From Acanthacorydalis orientalis (taxonomy: Eukaryota > Arthropoda > Insecta > Megaloptera > Corydalidae): DNA of 64,000 nt. The notes under the pieces were generated by a model that saw only the letters and a program-made list of their open reading frames with translations, searched no databases and was not told the DNA's origin. Shown one piece after another: positions 12,462 to 25,096 of the stretch. Within the stretch, counting starts at the first letter, position 1, and each line of letters opens with the position of its first letter. Location: NCBI GenBank assembly GCA_034766995.1, contig CM068314.1, positions 31,869,208 to 31,933,207 on the forward strand. The letters run 5' to 3'. Made by a program: the position numbers and the translations under genes.

Positions 12462-12535
12462 TTTTATACATTAATGTTTTTTAAATTTAGAACTATGAAA
12501 AAATGTGAATTTATTTCTCTGTTATGGACTCACTC

Positions 12536-12599
<64 letters not shown>

Positions 12600-13902
12600 C
12601 GAAACATTAAGTAGTATCAATTTTCCTCTAAATTGGAAAAGTTATAACTCGATCATTTGGATGGAAAACGAAAATGTGAGTTAATAAGGCAATCGCGTTG
12701 ACTGATTGGAAAAGTGATATTTTGTCGAAAATAAATCTTTCGACGGAGGAAATTGAAAAATAATTGAATTGGAAGATGACATACGTGTAAAGCGGAATTT
12801 GCAAAGTCAACGTCCGTGAAAAATCAAATCGTTTTCATTTAAATTCAATAAATCGTAAAACGTTTCTTATCACTTCAATCCATATATATTATTTACGCTC
12901 AAACAAATTTCAATATGTATCCATATATACCTATCATTATATATATATATATATATATATTATACGCTTACCTATTTTCTGTTATATATTAGATATAAAT
13001 GGCTGTTGTTTTATTTTGATAAATATCTTCTAGAGTACCATTACAAATTTAAATTATATTTTTATTTATAGAAAAATAATAAAATATGAGGAAATATTAA
13101 ATTTAAATTCCATCACAAACATGAAATAGATTGATGTCAAATATTACATAGTTATAATCATCCTGAATGAGTTAATGAATAATAAGCCATTAATGGGTTA
13201 GGATAATATTATATGTATTTAGAATTTTTTAAATATTGTAATGATAATTAGCAATCCTATTTTATATACATTAGTTTATTCACTTTATATAATTTTTTCA
13301 GTTACTCTCTACATTCTTTCTTCTTGAAACAAAAAAAAAACTAAATAGAGAAGAAAACAGTTTTTAATTATAGTATATATAACTAGAAAAAAATATAACT
13401 TAAAAGACTGGAAACTGTTTAAAATAATTAAGTTAAAAAAACATTGTAATACAATATATATGGTCTTGTCTTAGTGGTGTTTGTTGTTTTGGATAACTGG
13501 AGCTTTTGTCTTCTACTACTAGTTTTAGCAGGATTACCATATTCAAGTAGTTTAGATAACTGTTAGATAATTAATAAAATTTGTTAAATTTATCTGAATA
13601 TCACACACATGTTGAAACTAATAGAAGAGGACAGATATTTAAATAATCTAAAATAATAAAAACCACGACAAATTGAATATAAAGTAAGAATTATTTAATT
13701 TTTATTTTAATGTTTTATAATTATTGTTTTTAATTTTAAATTTTAATATTTATACATTTTATTAACCCTGTACGCTTTAATATCCCTGTTATATGTTTGT
13801 TTATTTGAAAAATATATAATATTTATAATCTTCAATAAATATTAAAATTAATATAGTAAGACAATATTGAAAATTTTATATTTGGTTATTAGTTGTGTGA
13901 TT

Positions 13903-13905
<3 letters not shown>
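11771..13905. other. Non-coding stretch with TA tracts
   Basis: (CA)n-(TA)n at about 12410-12458, (TA)n at about 12546-12596 and about 12939-12961. The less A+T-rich patch 12640-12830 gives no recognisable protein. Confidence 0.5.

Positions 13906-13907
<2 letters not shown>

Positions 13908-13970
<63 letters not shown>
13908..13970. repeat. (TA)n microsatellite
   Basis: About 60 bp of near-perfect TA. Confidence 0.95.
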
Positions 13971-13975
<5 letters not shown>

Positions 13976-14382
13976 TCGAACTAAAATGGTACACAAATAT
14001 ATTCAAATATTTAAATTTCATTACTTCATTAAGGAACTCAAAAAAAATCAATTTTAAAAAGATATGAGGAATTGATTTCTTTCTAACTCTGTTTCTGATT
14101 GTATAGTTATTGATTAAAATATTAAAAAAATACTTTGAATAAAAATATATTTCTTTTATAATAATAGAATTACAAGTTAAAATTATAATTCAGTAAAATA
14201 ATTATTAACAGTTAATACTCCTTATCATTTTCTTAATTAATTGTTTTATAATTTTATTAAATTTTCGTTTTTTTCAAACTTGTAGTACTGATATTTGAGG
14301 TGTATCAAATATCTTACACGGTTTTTCAAATGAATATTAATGATTAATGAAAACTTCCGTGAGAATGACTTATTTTTGCTAG

Positions 14383-14522
14383 CAAACAAACGAACGGACG
14401 TTTTCCAGACAGGAATTAATTCTCAATTTTTTTATTCGACGCTACTACCTAGTCTCACAGCTAAAAGGATGTTGTTTGAATCATTATATCAAGTCATGCA
14501 CCTGTTAAGTCAGAACAAGCCA
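14383..14522 (+). CDS. Candidate internal exon, unknown product
   Basis: Acceptor CTTATTTTTGCTAG ends at 14382 and donor GTAAGT starts at 14523. The frame between them is open (including NKRTDVFQTGINSQFF and FESLYQVMHLLSQNK) and the base composition is less A+T-rich than the flanks. No family was recognised. An alternative acceptor (CTACTACCTAG) lies within the segment. The case is weak and rests only on splice-site context. Confidence 0.22.
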
Positions 14523-14559
14523 GTAAGTAGGATGAATGTTGAGATATAACATTTTTATT

Positions 14560-15014
14560 TTTTAGTAGTACCTGTATATAATGGCTTGTAGTAGATTTAA
14601 TATATAATAGAAAACTGAACAAACTTTGTAATATTTATTTATTTAAAAAAAATAAAAGAAGTCGAATACTTTAAATTTATTATTATATTTTTTATGTACG
14701 TTTATATAAGAAAATAGAATGAAATTTAGGAGATAAACGATAAAGATATTTATAAAGAAATGGAAATGAAAAATAGTTGCATAGTGAATATTTTCATCTA
14801 AAAACAAAGTAAAGACTTCTATTCCATTTTTTCCATCATGTGCCAAAATCAGCTATAAAGAATGAATATTATGAAAATATGGATTAGAGAAATTGAAACT
14901 TTAATAAAAGAGGATTTTTTTACAGTTTTGGATATTGAAGTAGAATTTAATTTAGATTATTATTTCATCTTATAAAGAAATTGATTACTTTTTGCATTAA
15001 AAATATATATTTGG

Positions 15015-15094
<80 letters not shown>

Positions 15095-15500
15095 ACAACA
15101 GCGACACCATCACATAGGATAGTGCCATTGTTATAAAATGTAATTATATCGAGAGGCCTTTTTATAAGAATTATTTAATAAATATGAACGCGTATGTGCA
15201 GCCAATTTAATTACTAAAGATACAAATTTATACAATATACGAAAAAAAGTAATTAAAAATATAAAAATGCATGTAACTAATTGTCTTCTACTATTTGGTT
15301 CTATTATATTGTCAAGATTATTCCCATATTTAGACATACTTTCTTGTGGGTTCATTCAAAAAATGTCTTAAAACTTTTAAACTTACTTAATAACTGTAAA
15401 TAATTTGTTGATTTAAAAGCGTTTGAGTTATGCTGGCTTCTTTGCGAACAGCAATACACTCATCAATATTGCCATTAATCAGATTTTTTAAAGGATTATC
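14560..15500. other. A+T-rich stretch with a long interrupted TA tract
   Basis: (TA)n at about 15019-15091 with one TAAATA interruption. No gene was recognised. Confidence 0.55.
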
Positions 15501-15769
15501 ATGAAGTTTATTTTAATGTTTGCAATAGTTCAGCTACAATCAGCTACGTCATCATACGACGGCGGTTTCAGAGTAACTTGGATAGTGTACTCGTTGAGGA
15601 AGAGCGCGACAGCTGTATAGGTTTTCATACAGTTCTAAGCCCGTAGCCATACTGTCATATTTGAGGGAACAATCAACTTTTGTGAGGGCAAACTTTTTTT
15701 ATATTAAAATTGTTGGGGGTTATAGTGGAAACGCGTTTATAAAAACGATTTTTTTTCGCGTGCAGAATC

Positions 15770-15993
15770 GTTTTTCTAAATTTTCCTATCTGGAAAACGA
15801 TTTAGGTCGAGTGAAGAGGCGATAGAGGTCACAAACGGTTATTTTGAGGACCTCGAAGAAACTCACTTTTGGTAGGAAAATGCGAAGCTGGAGAAAGGTT
15901 GGTGAAAGTGCATAAAAATAAAGTACACTTTAAAACTGGAACTGTTGTCCCTACTATCGGACTAAGGTATTATTCAAATAGTCCACATATATT
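15770..15993 (+). pseudogene. mariner transposase C-terminal relic
   Basis: One plus-strand frame reads FLSGKRFRSSEEAIEV, then GYFEDLEETHF, then after a stop LEKGW and KCI. This is the C-terminal third of a mariner transposase (pattern GKRF, E-E-A-I-E, YFEDLEE, GI-x-x-LEKRW-x-KCI). In-frame stops replace the residue after HFW and the residue after GW, so the copy is dead. The region 15960-15993 (CGGACTAAGGTATTATTCAA) may be the remains of the terminal inverted repeat. Upstream, 15520-15770 is likely more of the same element, but I could not align it. Confidence 0.75.
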
Positions 15994-16117
15994 AGACGAT
16001 GGATATTTTTAGCTACAATTTCTTCCAAGTTCTTTTTACAGTATCAATCAAGTTTGGTAAGGAAATTACCAATATCAAGAATGTGCTATTATTTTGAATT
16101 CTACTGCAGCAACCGTT

Positions 16118-16121
<4 letters not shown>

Positions 16122-16178
<57 letters not shown>
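16122..16178. repeat. (TA)n microsatellite
   Basis: About 57 bp of TA, 130 bp beyond the mariner relic. Confidence 0.95.
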
Positions 16179-16179
<1 letters not shown>

Positions 16180-16185
<6 letters not shown>

Positions 16186-17619
16186 CTTATAAGATATATT
16201 AAATAACTTTCGATTATAGTTTTGAATTATCATTTTATTAGAAATACTCAACTTTAAAGAGAGAGACAATATGGCCGAAGACTAATGAAAATAATTAAAA
16301 TTTATCAGTCTTAATATCATTTAAAGACATGATAAACAGGATCTGGAAAATATATTAAATCTATATATTTTATAGTTCAATAGGGCAATTGATATTCACA
16401 AGGAGTATACAAAGGTATAAAAGTACTACTATATTTTTTCCAAAAATAACTACTACAAATCCTGAATGATCTTTCTTGTATCAAGATATCATTATAAAAT
16501 GTGATCATTAAATTTCAGTCTATTGAATTTTTTGTCGCATTATATACAAAAAAAACGAATAAAAAAAATTATTGTCACAAAATATATGAGTTGTACGAGT
16601 GAGAGGTAAAGAAGAAATTAAGCGAATGTTGTATCAGTGTATGATATTTTATAAATATAATGAACGTCGATGCTTTATATAATATTTTATTTTAACTAAT
16701 AATTATGACATTGTCCTCGTTATATTTTATTCCGGTGACATTTAGTGTAATTTATCGGATTATGTTAACAACCAAAATAGCTGCGTTTGCTTCGAAACTA
16801 ATCCGTATAAGATTATAGAAACACACCATTACATGATCAGAAGTCGAGTGCGGTTTGCTGTAATACGATATCGGATAATTAATTTCATATTCTTTGACGA
16901 CACTATCAACTCCGAACGCTGTTTACGATGCGACTATTTATCTCTTCATTGGATATTTAAATGGAAACGACATTATCTTCGGTTACTTTCGACAGTAATG
17001 TGCTATTGAACACAGAGCTCGTGTTTTCATGACAGCGCGGCATGTTTCATTATATGATCGTTTCAAAAGGCATTCCGTAAGAGATGTGTCGTAATTTCTC
17101 CTTATATTTGTAAAGTATTTAATAAAAGTGTAATGTATTTTTATGAAATTTGAATGCAACATGTATATTCGAAATGATTTATTTGAAACATACTTACTTT
17201 TTAGACATTTCATCGTTAGGGAAATAGTTATAATGAATTTTCAAACATTTTAACAGATATTTTAGGAATAGCTTTCAGAATATTGGACGTAGCCTTTAAA
17301 ATATTTTTATTGTCAAATGTAGTAAATTGCAGTTTGTTTTAGTACATTTATACTTTATTTTAAACACGCATTACATTCTAATCCAAATTTTTATGATAAA
17401 CCGTTTTAAGTTTCTTTGTTTGTCTTATTTACTGACGTGACTGAGTTATTTTTTTTGTTTTTATGGTTGAAGTTAAAACAGTTTATTAAAAAATTAAAAT
17501 TGTGTTAAAAAATGAGATAATAGGTTTTCATAATATTGAAAAATGTTCTGTAGAATGTTTTCAGTATAATAAGTACATATTATAGAAAAAATATATTAAA
17601 AATATTTAATTTTTTTCAT
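16180..17619. other. Non-coding stretch
   Basis: The patch 16730-17080 is less A+T-rich but holds no recognised coding or repeat signal. Confidence 0.5.
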
Positions 17620-17627
17620 ATGTATAC

Positions 17628-18070
17628 TAAGGGGCTCTACTCCCTAGTTGCTACGCTCACGAATCTCAAGGGGGTTTGTCTCCGCTCACTTTGCTCGCTC
17701 TCTCGACTCATTTTGCTCGTATCGCATATATTAGCTCAATGTCGTAGTATATATGTACTGCGCTTCATTATTGACTCGTCTTACTTTGTAAGGAACGACA
17801 CTCTGCATTATGACCTCTTGATCTCTACAATCCACGAGTGTGTACATTGTCATGATCGTACCTTGTATGATAGAGCTGAGAAAAGCCAAAACGCCCTGAT
17901 TAACGCCCTCAGCAACTATGATACTGTTAATCCGTGGTATCGCTACAAGCGGCCTAAATTACTGCCGGTGGGAGTCATTCTGGCCTGAGAGTCTTGACCA
18001 ATGCACGTTTTTTGTTCGATTTTTTGAACAATATTTTGTCCATTTTTCAAAATTTTACGGAACATTTATA
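17628..18070 (+). mobile_element. Dispersed repeat, copy B: GC-rich head, jockey-like ORF end, shared tail
   Basis: The head (17628-17750: AAGGGGCTCTACTCCC, TTGCTCGCTCTCTCG, ATTAGCTCAATGTCGTAG) matches copy A at 3199-3320. A reverse-transcriptase C-terminus and its stop codon follow directly. The next 80 bp (18003-18068) match the copy A tail and run into (TA)n. It is the most complete of the three copies and suggests that the tail is the 3' UTR of a jockey-type LINE. Confidence 0.65.
17752..17988 (+). pseudogene. jockey-type LINE reverse transcriptase, C-terminal fragment
   Basis: The frame reads FIIDSSYFVRNDTLHYDLL, then STIHECV, YDRAEKSQNALINALSNYD and WYRYKRPKLL, and ends in TGA at 17986-17988. 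The pattern (P/S)-W/Y-(F/Y)-V-x-N-x-x-(L/I)-H-x-D-L followed by a short linker and a basic KRP end is the extreme C-terminus seen downstream of the reverse transcriptase domain in jockey-like LINEs. No polymerase motif is present. The reading frame continues upstream into the GC-rich head, which is not obviously part of the protein. The fragment itself has no internal stop. Confidence 0.72.
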
Positions 18071-18235
18071 TATGTATATATATATATATATATAATATGT
18101 GTATAAGGTTTATAAATCAATGTAAGTTTTCTATTTAATATAATTCTTGTAATTTTTTTGATTAATCAAAAAATATATGGTTGAGTGTATTGTTGATTTT
18201 GATGTTAAATATTGAAATAATCATCGAATTTATTC

Positions 18236-18270
<35 letters not shown>
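18071..18270. repeat. (TA)n tracts after repeat copy B
   Basis: TA tracts at about 18076-18095 and 18239-18269, the first directly after the repeat's tail. Confidence 0.85.
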
Positions 18271-18271
<1 letters not shown>

Positions 18272-18289
18272 GCATGTGTGTGTATTTAT

Positions 18290-19773
18290 ATATGGATAGA
18301 ATGAAAATAAAATGAAGTTACGAAGTTTACATTAAAAATGATATATTGCAACAATTATTTTATTTTGCTAGTAAAACAAAATCACGAAACTACCCTATCT
18401 ATAGTAAATTCGCTTATTAGAGTTATAAATCTTATGTTATGTATTAAAGTAATAAATGCTACGTTACCAAAAATAGATATTAATCAAAAATGTGATTAAA
18501 AAGTTCGATCGAAAAACTCAATTTAGTATTAAATTCAGCTGTTATCGATGCGAAAATAATCCTTTTATTTATCTTTCTCACGCTGACTCTACTGATCTTC
18601 AAACTACAGAGTGAAAGAAACTGCAAACTGCCGGTGATCCCGTTTAATTGGATGGGTGGCTGTAAGAGTGTCACTATAGGTGTTCTCGGAATAACTTTTT
18701 AATAGCCCACTCGGTCATTGTAGTTTCGCACTTGGACTCTTATAGCGTTTATGGACATTGCAGTAAATAAGTTTTATTTTTTATTTTTAGCCAGATGTAG
18801 TATGTTCCAGATATGGACTTAACGTGTATGGTCAGTGTTTTAAAAGATGTGGTTAAAAAAGTTTAATTTGATATTATGTATTCCTTTTTGTTATATTTTG
18901 AAAATTTCTATTTCTTTTAACTCAGTAAAAAGAGAAGTAAAACTAGGATAATTAATTTTTGATTTTGAAAATATAGAAGTGTTCTATAAGAATTATTTAA
19001 TATTAATATGATTCTTTTGTTAAATTGTATACATTTACGAAGAATAATAATTTATTTATATGTAATGTTTTCATCAAGAAGTTGAAAATATGATTATTTA
19101 ACGAAATAATAAATAATATGTTGAAAATGTTGTAATAGTAGTTTGAAAGATGACACTCCTTTCACAGAAATGAAAGTGTTTTTACAGACTACGAAAAATG
19201 AAAAATTTACAACAGAGACACGAAGCAACGAACTAAAGAGCTTGGAAAAGCACTACAGTGGAAACACTTGTAATAGATGAAAGTCCCTACTCGCAAAACT
19301 TTTGCTGACAAACAAACGCATATCCTACGCTTATGCGAGGACCTTGACGGTGGGGTGCTCGCCGAAAACTCTTTAAACATGCACATTGTTGTGTCAGTGA
19401 GAAATTGCTCTGTTTTGTTGCAAAAGACAAACTGCCGTTCGTTCTCTGAAATGAACTGTATGATTATCTCTTGCTATTGTATGACTCATTGTTAATTCAT
19501 TTGCTAGTAGAGAAGGGTAGTTGACACGCTTCTTATCTCGTACTCTCACTGACTATCTTAAGGAAACGTATAGGAAGGCGATACACTGATGATTTATTTA
19601 GTACAGGTGCATTCGGAAATGTTCATTTAAATTCATCTTGATACTATGAATGAGACAGAGAATACAAATAATGTTTAATAATGTAAACAAGTTGCTGTAC
19701 TGAAAATTAAATTACCACTTCTGCTAGTGTAGTTGATACACAAGCAGATAATACACTTGTATTTATACACACA

Positions 19774-19778
<5 letters not shown>
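18290..19778. other. Non-coding stretch
   Basis: A 72-codon frame at 19277-19495 and the less A+T-rich patches around 18550-18750 and 19190-19560 show no recognised family. Confidence 0.5.

Positions 19779-19836
<58 letters not shown>
19779..19836. repeat. (TA)n tract beside a MITE-like element
   Basis: About 58 bp of TA ending a few bases before the element's left terminus. Confidence 0.95.
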
Positions 19837-19842
<6 letters not shown>

Positions 19843-19843
<1 letters not shown>

Positions 19844-20273
19844 GATAACCCTTGTGTAACGCTGTATTTTTTAACACGGTTTCGATATAACGTTTAATGT
19901 TACTGTGTATAACTCTCGGATAACGCACAAGACAAAAAATATGAAGTACTGGGAATTTACCTTTTTGTGCCCTCGGCGAAATTCAAATAACTAGCGATGA
20001 CAGTACTTATTTCTCAAACTGTGGATTTCTCGTTTTCATTTATTTTTTTGTATATTTTTTATATATTTGTTAATTTTATTTTGGAATAAAATTTATTTTT
20101 TAATTCTCAAACATTTTAAAGTTTAATCTTAAAATATATTTTATGTTTTATGTGTGAAAAGAACATTTGGAATGTAACTTATTGTTTTGTATAAAAATGT
20201 GTTTCGCATAATACAATTTGCTTAACGCGGAATTTTTGTGGAACGTAACGTTCGAATTGTAGAAGGGTTATCT
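19843..20273. mobile_element. Non-autonomous TIR element, about 430 bp
   Basis: The left end AGATAACCCTT and the right end AAGGGTTATCT are exact inverse complements. GTGTAACGCTGT/GATATAACG motifs inside the left end are mirrored by GCATAATACAATTTGC, TTAACGCGG and GTAACGTTCG at the right. The outer 60 bp are thus imperfect inverted repeats around an A+T-rich core with no coding frame. Termini rich in ATAACG/TTACG are typical of pogo/Tigger-derived MITEs. The target duplication is not clear, because the left flank is GTAC and the right flank is ATA. Confidence 0.55.
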
Positions 20274-20280
20274 ATATAAT

Positions 20281-21052
20281 TGTAATAATGTGCATTTTAA
20301 AATTAAAATGTTTTTATTAATTAATTTAAAAGTTTTAAATTTGAAAACTTCAATCGCATGTTAAATAATAATTTGTTGTATTTATTATCATTAAAATAAA
20401 ATTTATTTGGCTGTATATATTTTTTAAAATATTGTTGTAATCTCTGTGAAACTGATTTATTTATAAAAAATTACGGTAAATATTTCTGAAATAAATAATA
20501 AAATAAATAAATATATTATTCGATTTAATATAGAAATTATCACTCGACTAAGCAATTTTATTTATTTTTGAAAATAGAAAATAACTTTTTTTAAAGCAAG
20601 AAAAAAAACAATTTTGAAAATATTTCTTGTCAATTAGTTTCAATCACAACTATTACTTTTAGAACGAAAAGATTTAATTTTTCTTATATTAAATATCCTT
20701 TTATTATCGTTTTTATTATCATTTGAATTTTATATGATTTTTTTTGATTAAGAATATGTGTATATGCATAGAATTTTTGTGATATATCAATTATTTAGAA
20801 CAGATAGAATCTGTTTAAATCAAAGAAAAATAATGATCAATGTATGTATATTTTTTAAAACAAAATAAATATGATTGAATTAAATTTTAAAACGAGATTT
20901 AAAAAATAACTATTTCTTATTCTGTAAATTGTTTATAGTTTTAATAATGTAAAGAGTTTAATCATTTGTATAGTATTTTTGACACAAGTAAGTTTCGTTG
21001 AGAAAATTGAAAAAAGAAACGAAAGTTAAGATGAATGTTTTAAAAAATATGA

Positions 21053-21085
<33 letters not shown>

Positions 21086-21676
21086 ATGTGTATGACATTT
21101 CATTAGAAAATTTGACATTTTTCCAAAAGACATGTTACTTCCGAATTATAGAAATAATATTTTTATTCGACAAGTTTGTGTTTTTGTATATGTTCATTTT
21201 TATCACATACATGATGTTCCAAAACGCAAAAAATCATATTTTTCCTGAAAAAGGTCTAATATGAATATATCGATAATATTTCAGATTAATCAGCTATTTT
21301 TATATTTGCTTATCAGTCAGTTTAATGTACGAGAGTTAAACAAATTGACCGTTTTTTGATTCACTTCATGCGAACTAAAAATCTGCTATTCTAGAAAAAG
21401 TAATAGTATAAAAGAAAGTTGAATCGATTCATCATCTTTCAATAAGTCTTTTTCTATCGCGATGCCGTTAGATTCATACCTTTTTATAAAGTTTACGGTC
21501 TGCTTCCATTTAAAATCAATTTTCTCGTGTCGGAGTTCAAGGTTAGCTAACTTTTATTCGTTCCCGTTTCTCTTACGTTTTTCTTTATTTTTCCTTTTAC
21601 ATAAGCCATCTGGTTAATAAATTCATAATGCTGAAAATAGGTGTTAAATGGGATGTAAAACGTTTGTATTTAATGG

Positions 21677-21723
<47 letters not shown>

Positions 21724-23260
21724 TGGATAAGTATATAAAAGTATTCATCTTTATGTGTCTATTAATACTGAGTACAGGTAATGTTGAATATAAAAATTAC
21801 TGTTAAATATATAGATAATACACCAGATGATAAAAAGAATAATAAATTTATTTTATTGAATAATAGAGATGTAGAAATTTAGTTTTGATTTGCTGGTGAA
21901 AATAATCTTTTATTATAAAAAAACAATAATGTTTTAGTTAGATGCTGTATCAATTAAAAAAGAGATATGTTACTTATACACGTGTTTTTAAGCGATTTTC
22001 TTATAATTGTGTTGCAAAACAGTTTTAATTTAAATTCTAATTTATTAAATTATATTTTTTTCTAATTGTAGTTGATTAAAAATCGGTAAAAAATAAATTA
22101 AAAACATTGAAATTAATTAGTGTCAATTAATATCTTTAATGAATGGAACAAATTATATTAAAAAATATTTCAGTGTATATATAGACATACATACATTTCA
22201 AAATTAAAATTACTCAAAACGGTCTAAGACGTTACTGTCAGTAAATATTTAAAAATTCAAGAAGTAGATGTAAACTAAATCGCTCGAAATACCGTTTTAT
22301 TGCCGAGGGAAATCCAAATCCTTAGTGTACAATTTGCAGTAACATTTTGTCAAATTCTATAATGAAGTCAGTCAAACTTGATGGATTTAGGAATAAAACA
22401 TTTAAATGTGGAAATATTCGTTGTTCACACGCTATGAATTTTCTGTCGTGTGTGAAGAATTCTTTTTTTAATAAATTTTTCAAATCGGAAAATACAAGTA
22501 AATATTATTAAAATACTGACACTGTATTAAGAGTTTTTCTCGAAGTTTAATGACCATATATAAATTTTAATGCATATACTTCACATAGTGACTATCAATG
22601 ACAAAATGTATTTTTTATAATTAAATATATTTTTAAAATTAACGAATTTAAAACAATAAATTTCATTCTAATAATGTTTGAGTTTAAATACATATTTTTT
22701 ATTACAAAAAATATTTAAAAAATCTAGTTTCAACTTATGTATAATCAAATTTAATATCTGAAAACTATATGAGTTTGTATGTAAATTGTATCATACTTTA
22801 ATTATTTCATTTAACAACTGTAAAATAGTAAATATTTAATTTATCAACACAATTGTATAAAATTATAAATGTAGTATATGGAAAAAAATAAAATAAATTA
22901 TTGAAAACAACACTGCGTGTAATTGAATCTAAATTAAAGTACAAAACGAAATTGATTCTAATTCAATCAGTACTGAATCTCATTAGAATTTTAAATAGAT
23001 ATTTGTATGATTCAATCAAATATAATAAATATCTAAGTGAAAAATATACATATATTTACTATTCTGTATAATAAACATGTAAAATAGAATAAATTCAGCA
23101 CCTGCATTATTGTTATAAAATTTGAATATTGTACAGACCAGAAAAAAAAACGTGATAAACGAGCCAGAAGTATCCTGTATACGTATATAGATATAAAATG
23201 TTGTACCGTATTCAATGTAATTCGGTGCAAATTTAATACCACGGGATTAGTAGAACAAAA
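20281..23260. other. Long A+T-rich non-coding stretch
   Basis: TA tracts lie at about 21056-21081 and 21679-21721. The patch 21330-21600 is pyrimidine-rich, but no gene was recognised. Confidence 0.5.
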
Positions 23261-23264
23261 CAGA

Positions 23265-23540
23265 TTGCCATCGATATGCCGGCTAGTTAGTTAGTAACAA
23301 AGCGAACACTCCAATCAATTGCCTTGATTACATGGGTCGCGAGTTTGATCCCTGGACGCGTCGCTTGTTTGTTGCAGTCGGTACTCTGGAATCAGTTCGC
23401 TGAGACTTATTGGCTGGCACGCTGTTTATTTTCCGTCTAATTGACATCGTTGTTTTGTTAATCGTAATCCGATTTGGTTTTGCAAGAATTCCTGCCTGGG
23501 TAATTGGAAGAATGCGTTTGATCATTCTTTAGTTGAATTG
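23265..23540 (+). mobile_element. tRNA-derived SINE-like sequence
   Basis: A box-like GGCTAGTTAGTTAGTAAC (23281) and B box-like GAGTTTGATCCCTGG (23341) lie about 60 bp apart, in the order and spacing of an internal RNA polymerase III promoter. The phrase ATGGGTCGCGAGTTTGATCC is typical of tRNA-derived SINE heads. The tRNA arms do not fold fully, so it is not a working tRNA. The body to about 23540 is less A+T-rich than the flanks. No second copy was recognised in the window. Confidence 0.5.
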
Positions 23541-23589
23541 ATATGATTCAATCATGACATTAATGTCTAATCAATTAGATCATATACAT

Positions 23590-23662
23590 CATTTAATATT
23601 TATTTTGTATACATATATACACGCATACACATCCTCTTTCTCTCTCACACACACATATACAT

Positions 23663-23715
<53 letters not shown>
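23590..23715. repeat. Compound (CA)n-(TA)n microsatellite
   Basis: ACACAC/CTCTCT runs followed by about 38 bp of TA. Confidence 0.9.
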
Positions 23716-23716
<1 letters not shown>

Positions 23717-24156
23717 GAAATATGTGTTATACAATATCAATAGCATATGCTTACTAGAAATAATACAATTTTGCCTGTAAAATTGTAGTTTGTTGTGTAA
23801 GAAATCAAAATACCATTTATTATTATTATTCATGACTATAAAATGACCCAAAAGGTTATATGGACATGTGGTTTCCAAATCTTCGTTTAGAAAATATATA
23901 TTATTTTATTTTTGCTCATAGTAAGAATACAATATTTCTATTTATTCTTATATTTAGTAGCTTTCATTATTTTATTTAAAAATATGCTGCTTCATTAAAG
24001 AACTTACATTATTAAATAGAAATACAGTAATTTATCATATTATTTTTTTCTATATAAAAAGTAATAAAAGACATAAATGATTAAAAAATATTTTATTGTT
24101 GTTTTGTAAATCTGAATTTCTATATAAATTAACTGAACACCTTTTGGGATATTATA

Positions 24157-24202
<46 letters not shown>

Positions 24203-24755
24203 TAGATAAATGCGACTTTCTAAATTTGGCAAATGTAAGAAATTCATAGAAAATATATTAATATATGTATATTTTTTTATTTTTATGTGATTTGAATAAT
24301 AAGTTTATTTTTAAAAGTCAAATCCAACACATGTTGAAAAGCAGGTGAATAAGAAATGAAAGTAAGTAATAAAATATTCAACGAAATATATTTTAAAAAA
24401 ATATACAAATGTCCGTACAGTGCCATTTATTTAGTAGTCGAACGTCATATCAAAAGTCCGTATAAAACAAGAAACAAAGAAGCGAACCAACATGAAACAT
24501 TCAATAGTCCGCATAGAATGTGTTTCATCCGTAAGCCATATTTATATATCCCGTGCGGTACGTCTTTCTTCTACCAAGAGATCACTTAAGTCACTGCTGT
24601 GTGCAACAATGGCTGACGCTTGACGCGTATAAGCGTCCTTCTTGTAGCGAATTGTCGACACACAATGCTTGACGATGCTGACAAACGTCTTTTACGGCGT
24701 CGACAACAAGTTAACAACACAGTTTGTCGGAAACGGATTTTTAAGAAATAGTATG
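23716..24755. other. Non-coding stretch
   Basis: (TA)n at about 24153-24198. The less A+T-rich block 24400-24755 is unassigned and lies next to the candidate exon on the minus strand. Confidence 0.5.
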
Positions 24756-24765
24756 GCGTACTTAC

Positions 24766-24800
24766 TCGTGTCACCATTTCACGGTGTTCATAAAAGGTCG
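24766..24800 (-). CDS. Candidate 35-nt micro-exon
   Basis: On the minus strand a U-rich acceptor (TTTTATTTTTTACAG, AG at 24801-24802) is followed by 35 nt and a strong donor GTAAGTACG (GT at 24764-24765). One frame is open across all 35 nt and gives TFYEHREMVTR after two leading bases; the other two frames hit stops. Tight acceptor-donor pairs with one clean frame are unusual here, but a chance match cannot be excluded. The product is unknown. Confidence 0.25.
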
Positions 24801-24943
24801 CTGTAAAAAATAAAATTATAAAATTGTTGACTATAAGCTCGACTGAAATGAAAATTATCTTCCAAGTGTATGTAAGGCATAGACAAAAAAGTATATTTCG
24901 GTCGAGTTCTTAATAATTTCACCATCTATTTGAGAGGAAAACG

Positions 24944-25017
<74 letters not shown>

Positions 25018-25020
25018 ATG
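24944..25020. repeat. (TA)n-(TG)n microsatellite
   Basis: About 54 bp of TA running into about 20 bp of TG, 80 bp left of a MITE. Confidence 0.95.
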
Positions 25021-25096
25021 TACATTTGAGTATGAGGTAACTTCAATTAAAATTTAATTTATAAATAATAATTTTTCATTTTTAATTGTTATACAT

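Noticed and set aside
23265..23365. Functional tRNA gene
   Set aside because: The A and B box-like strings are present, but acceptor and anticodon arms do not pair, so a SINE head is more likely.
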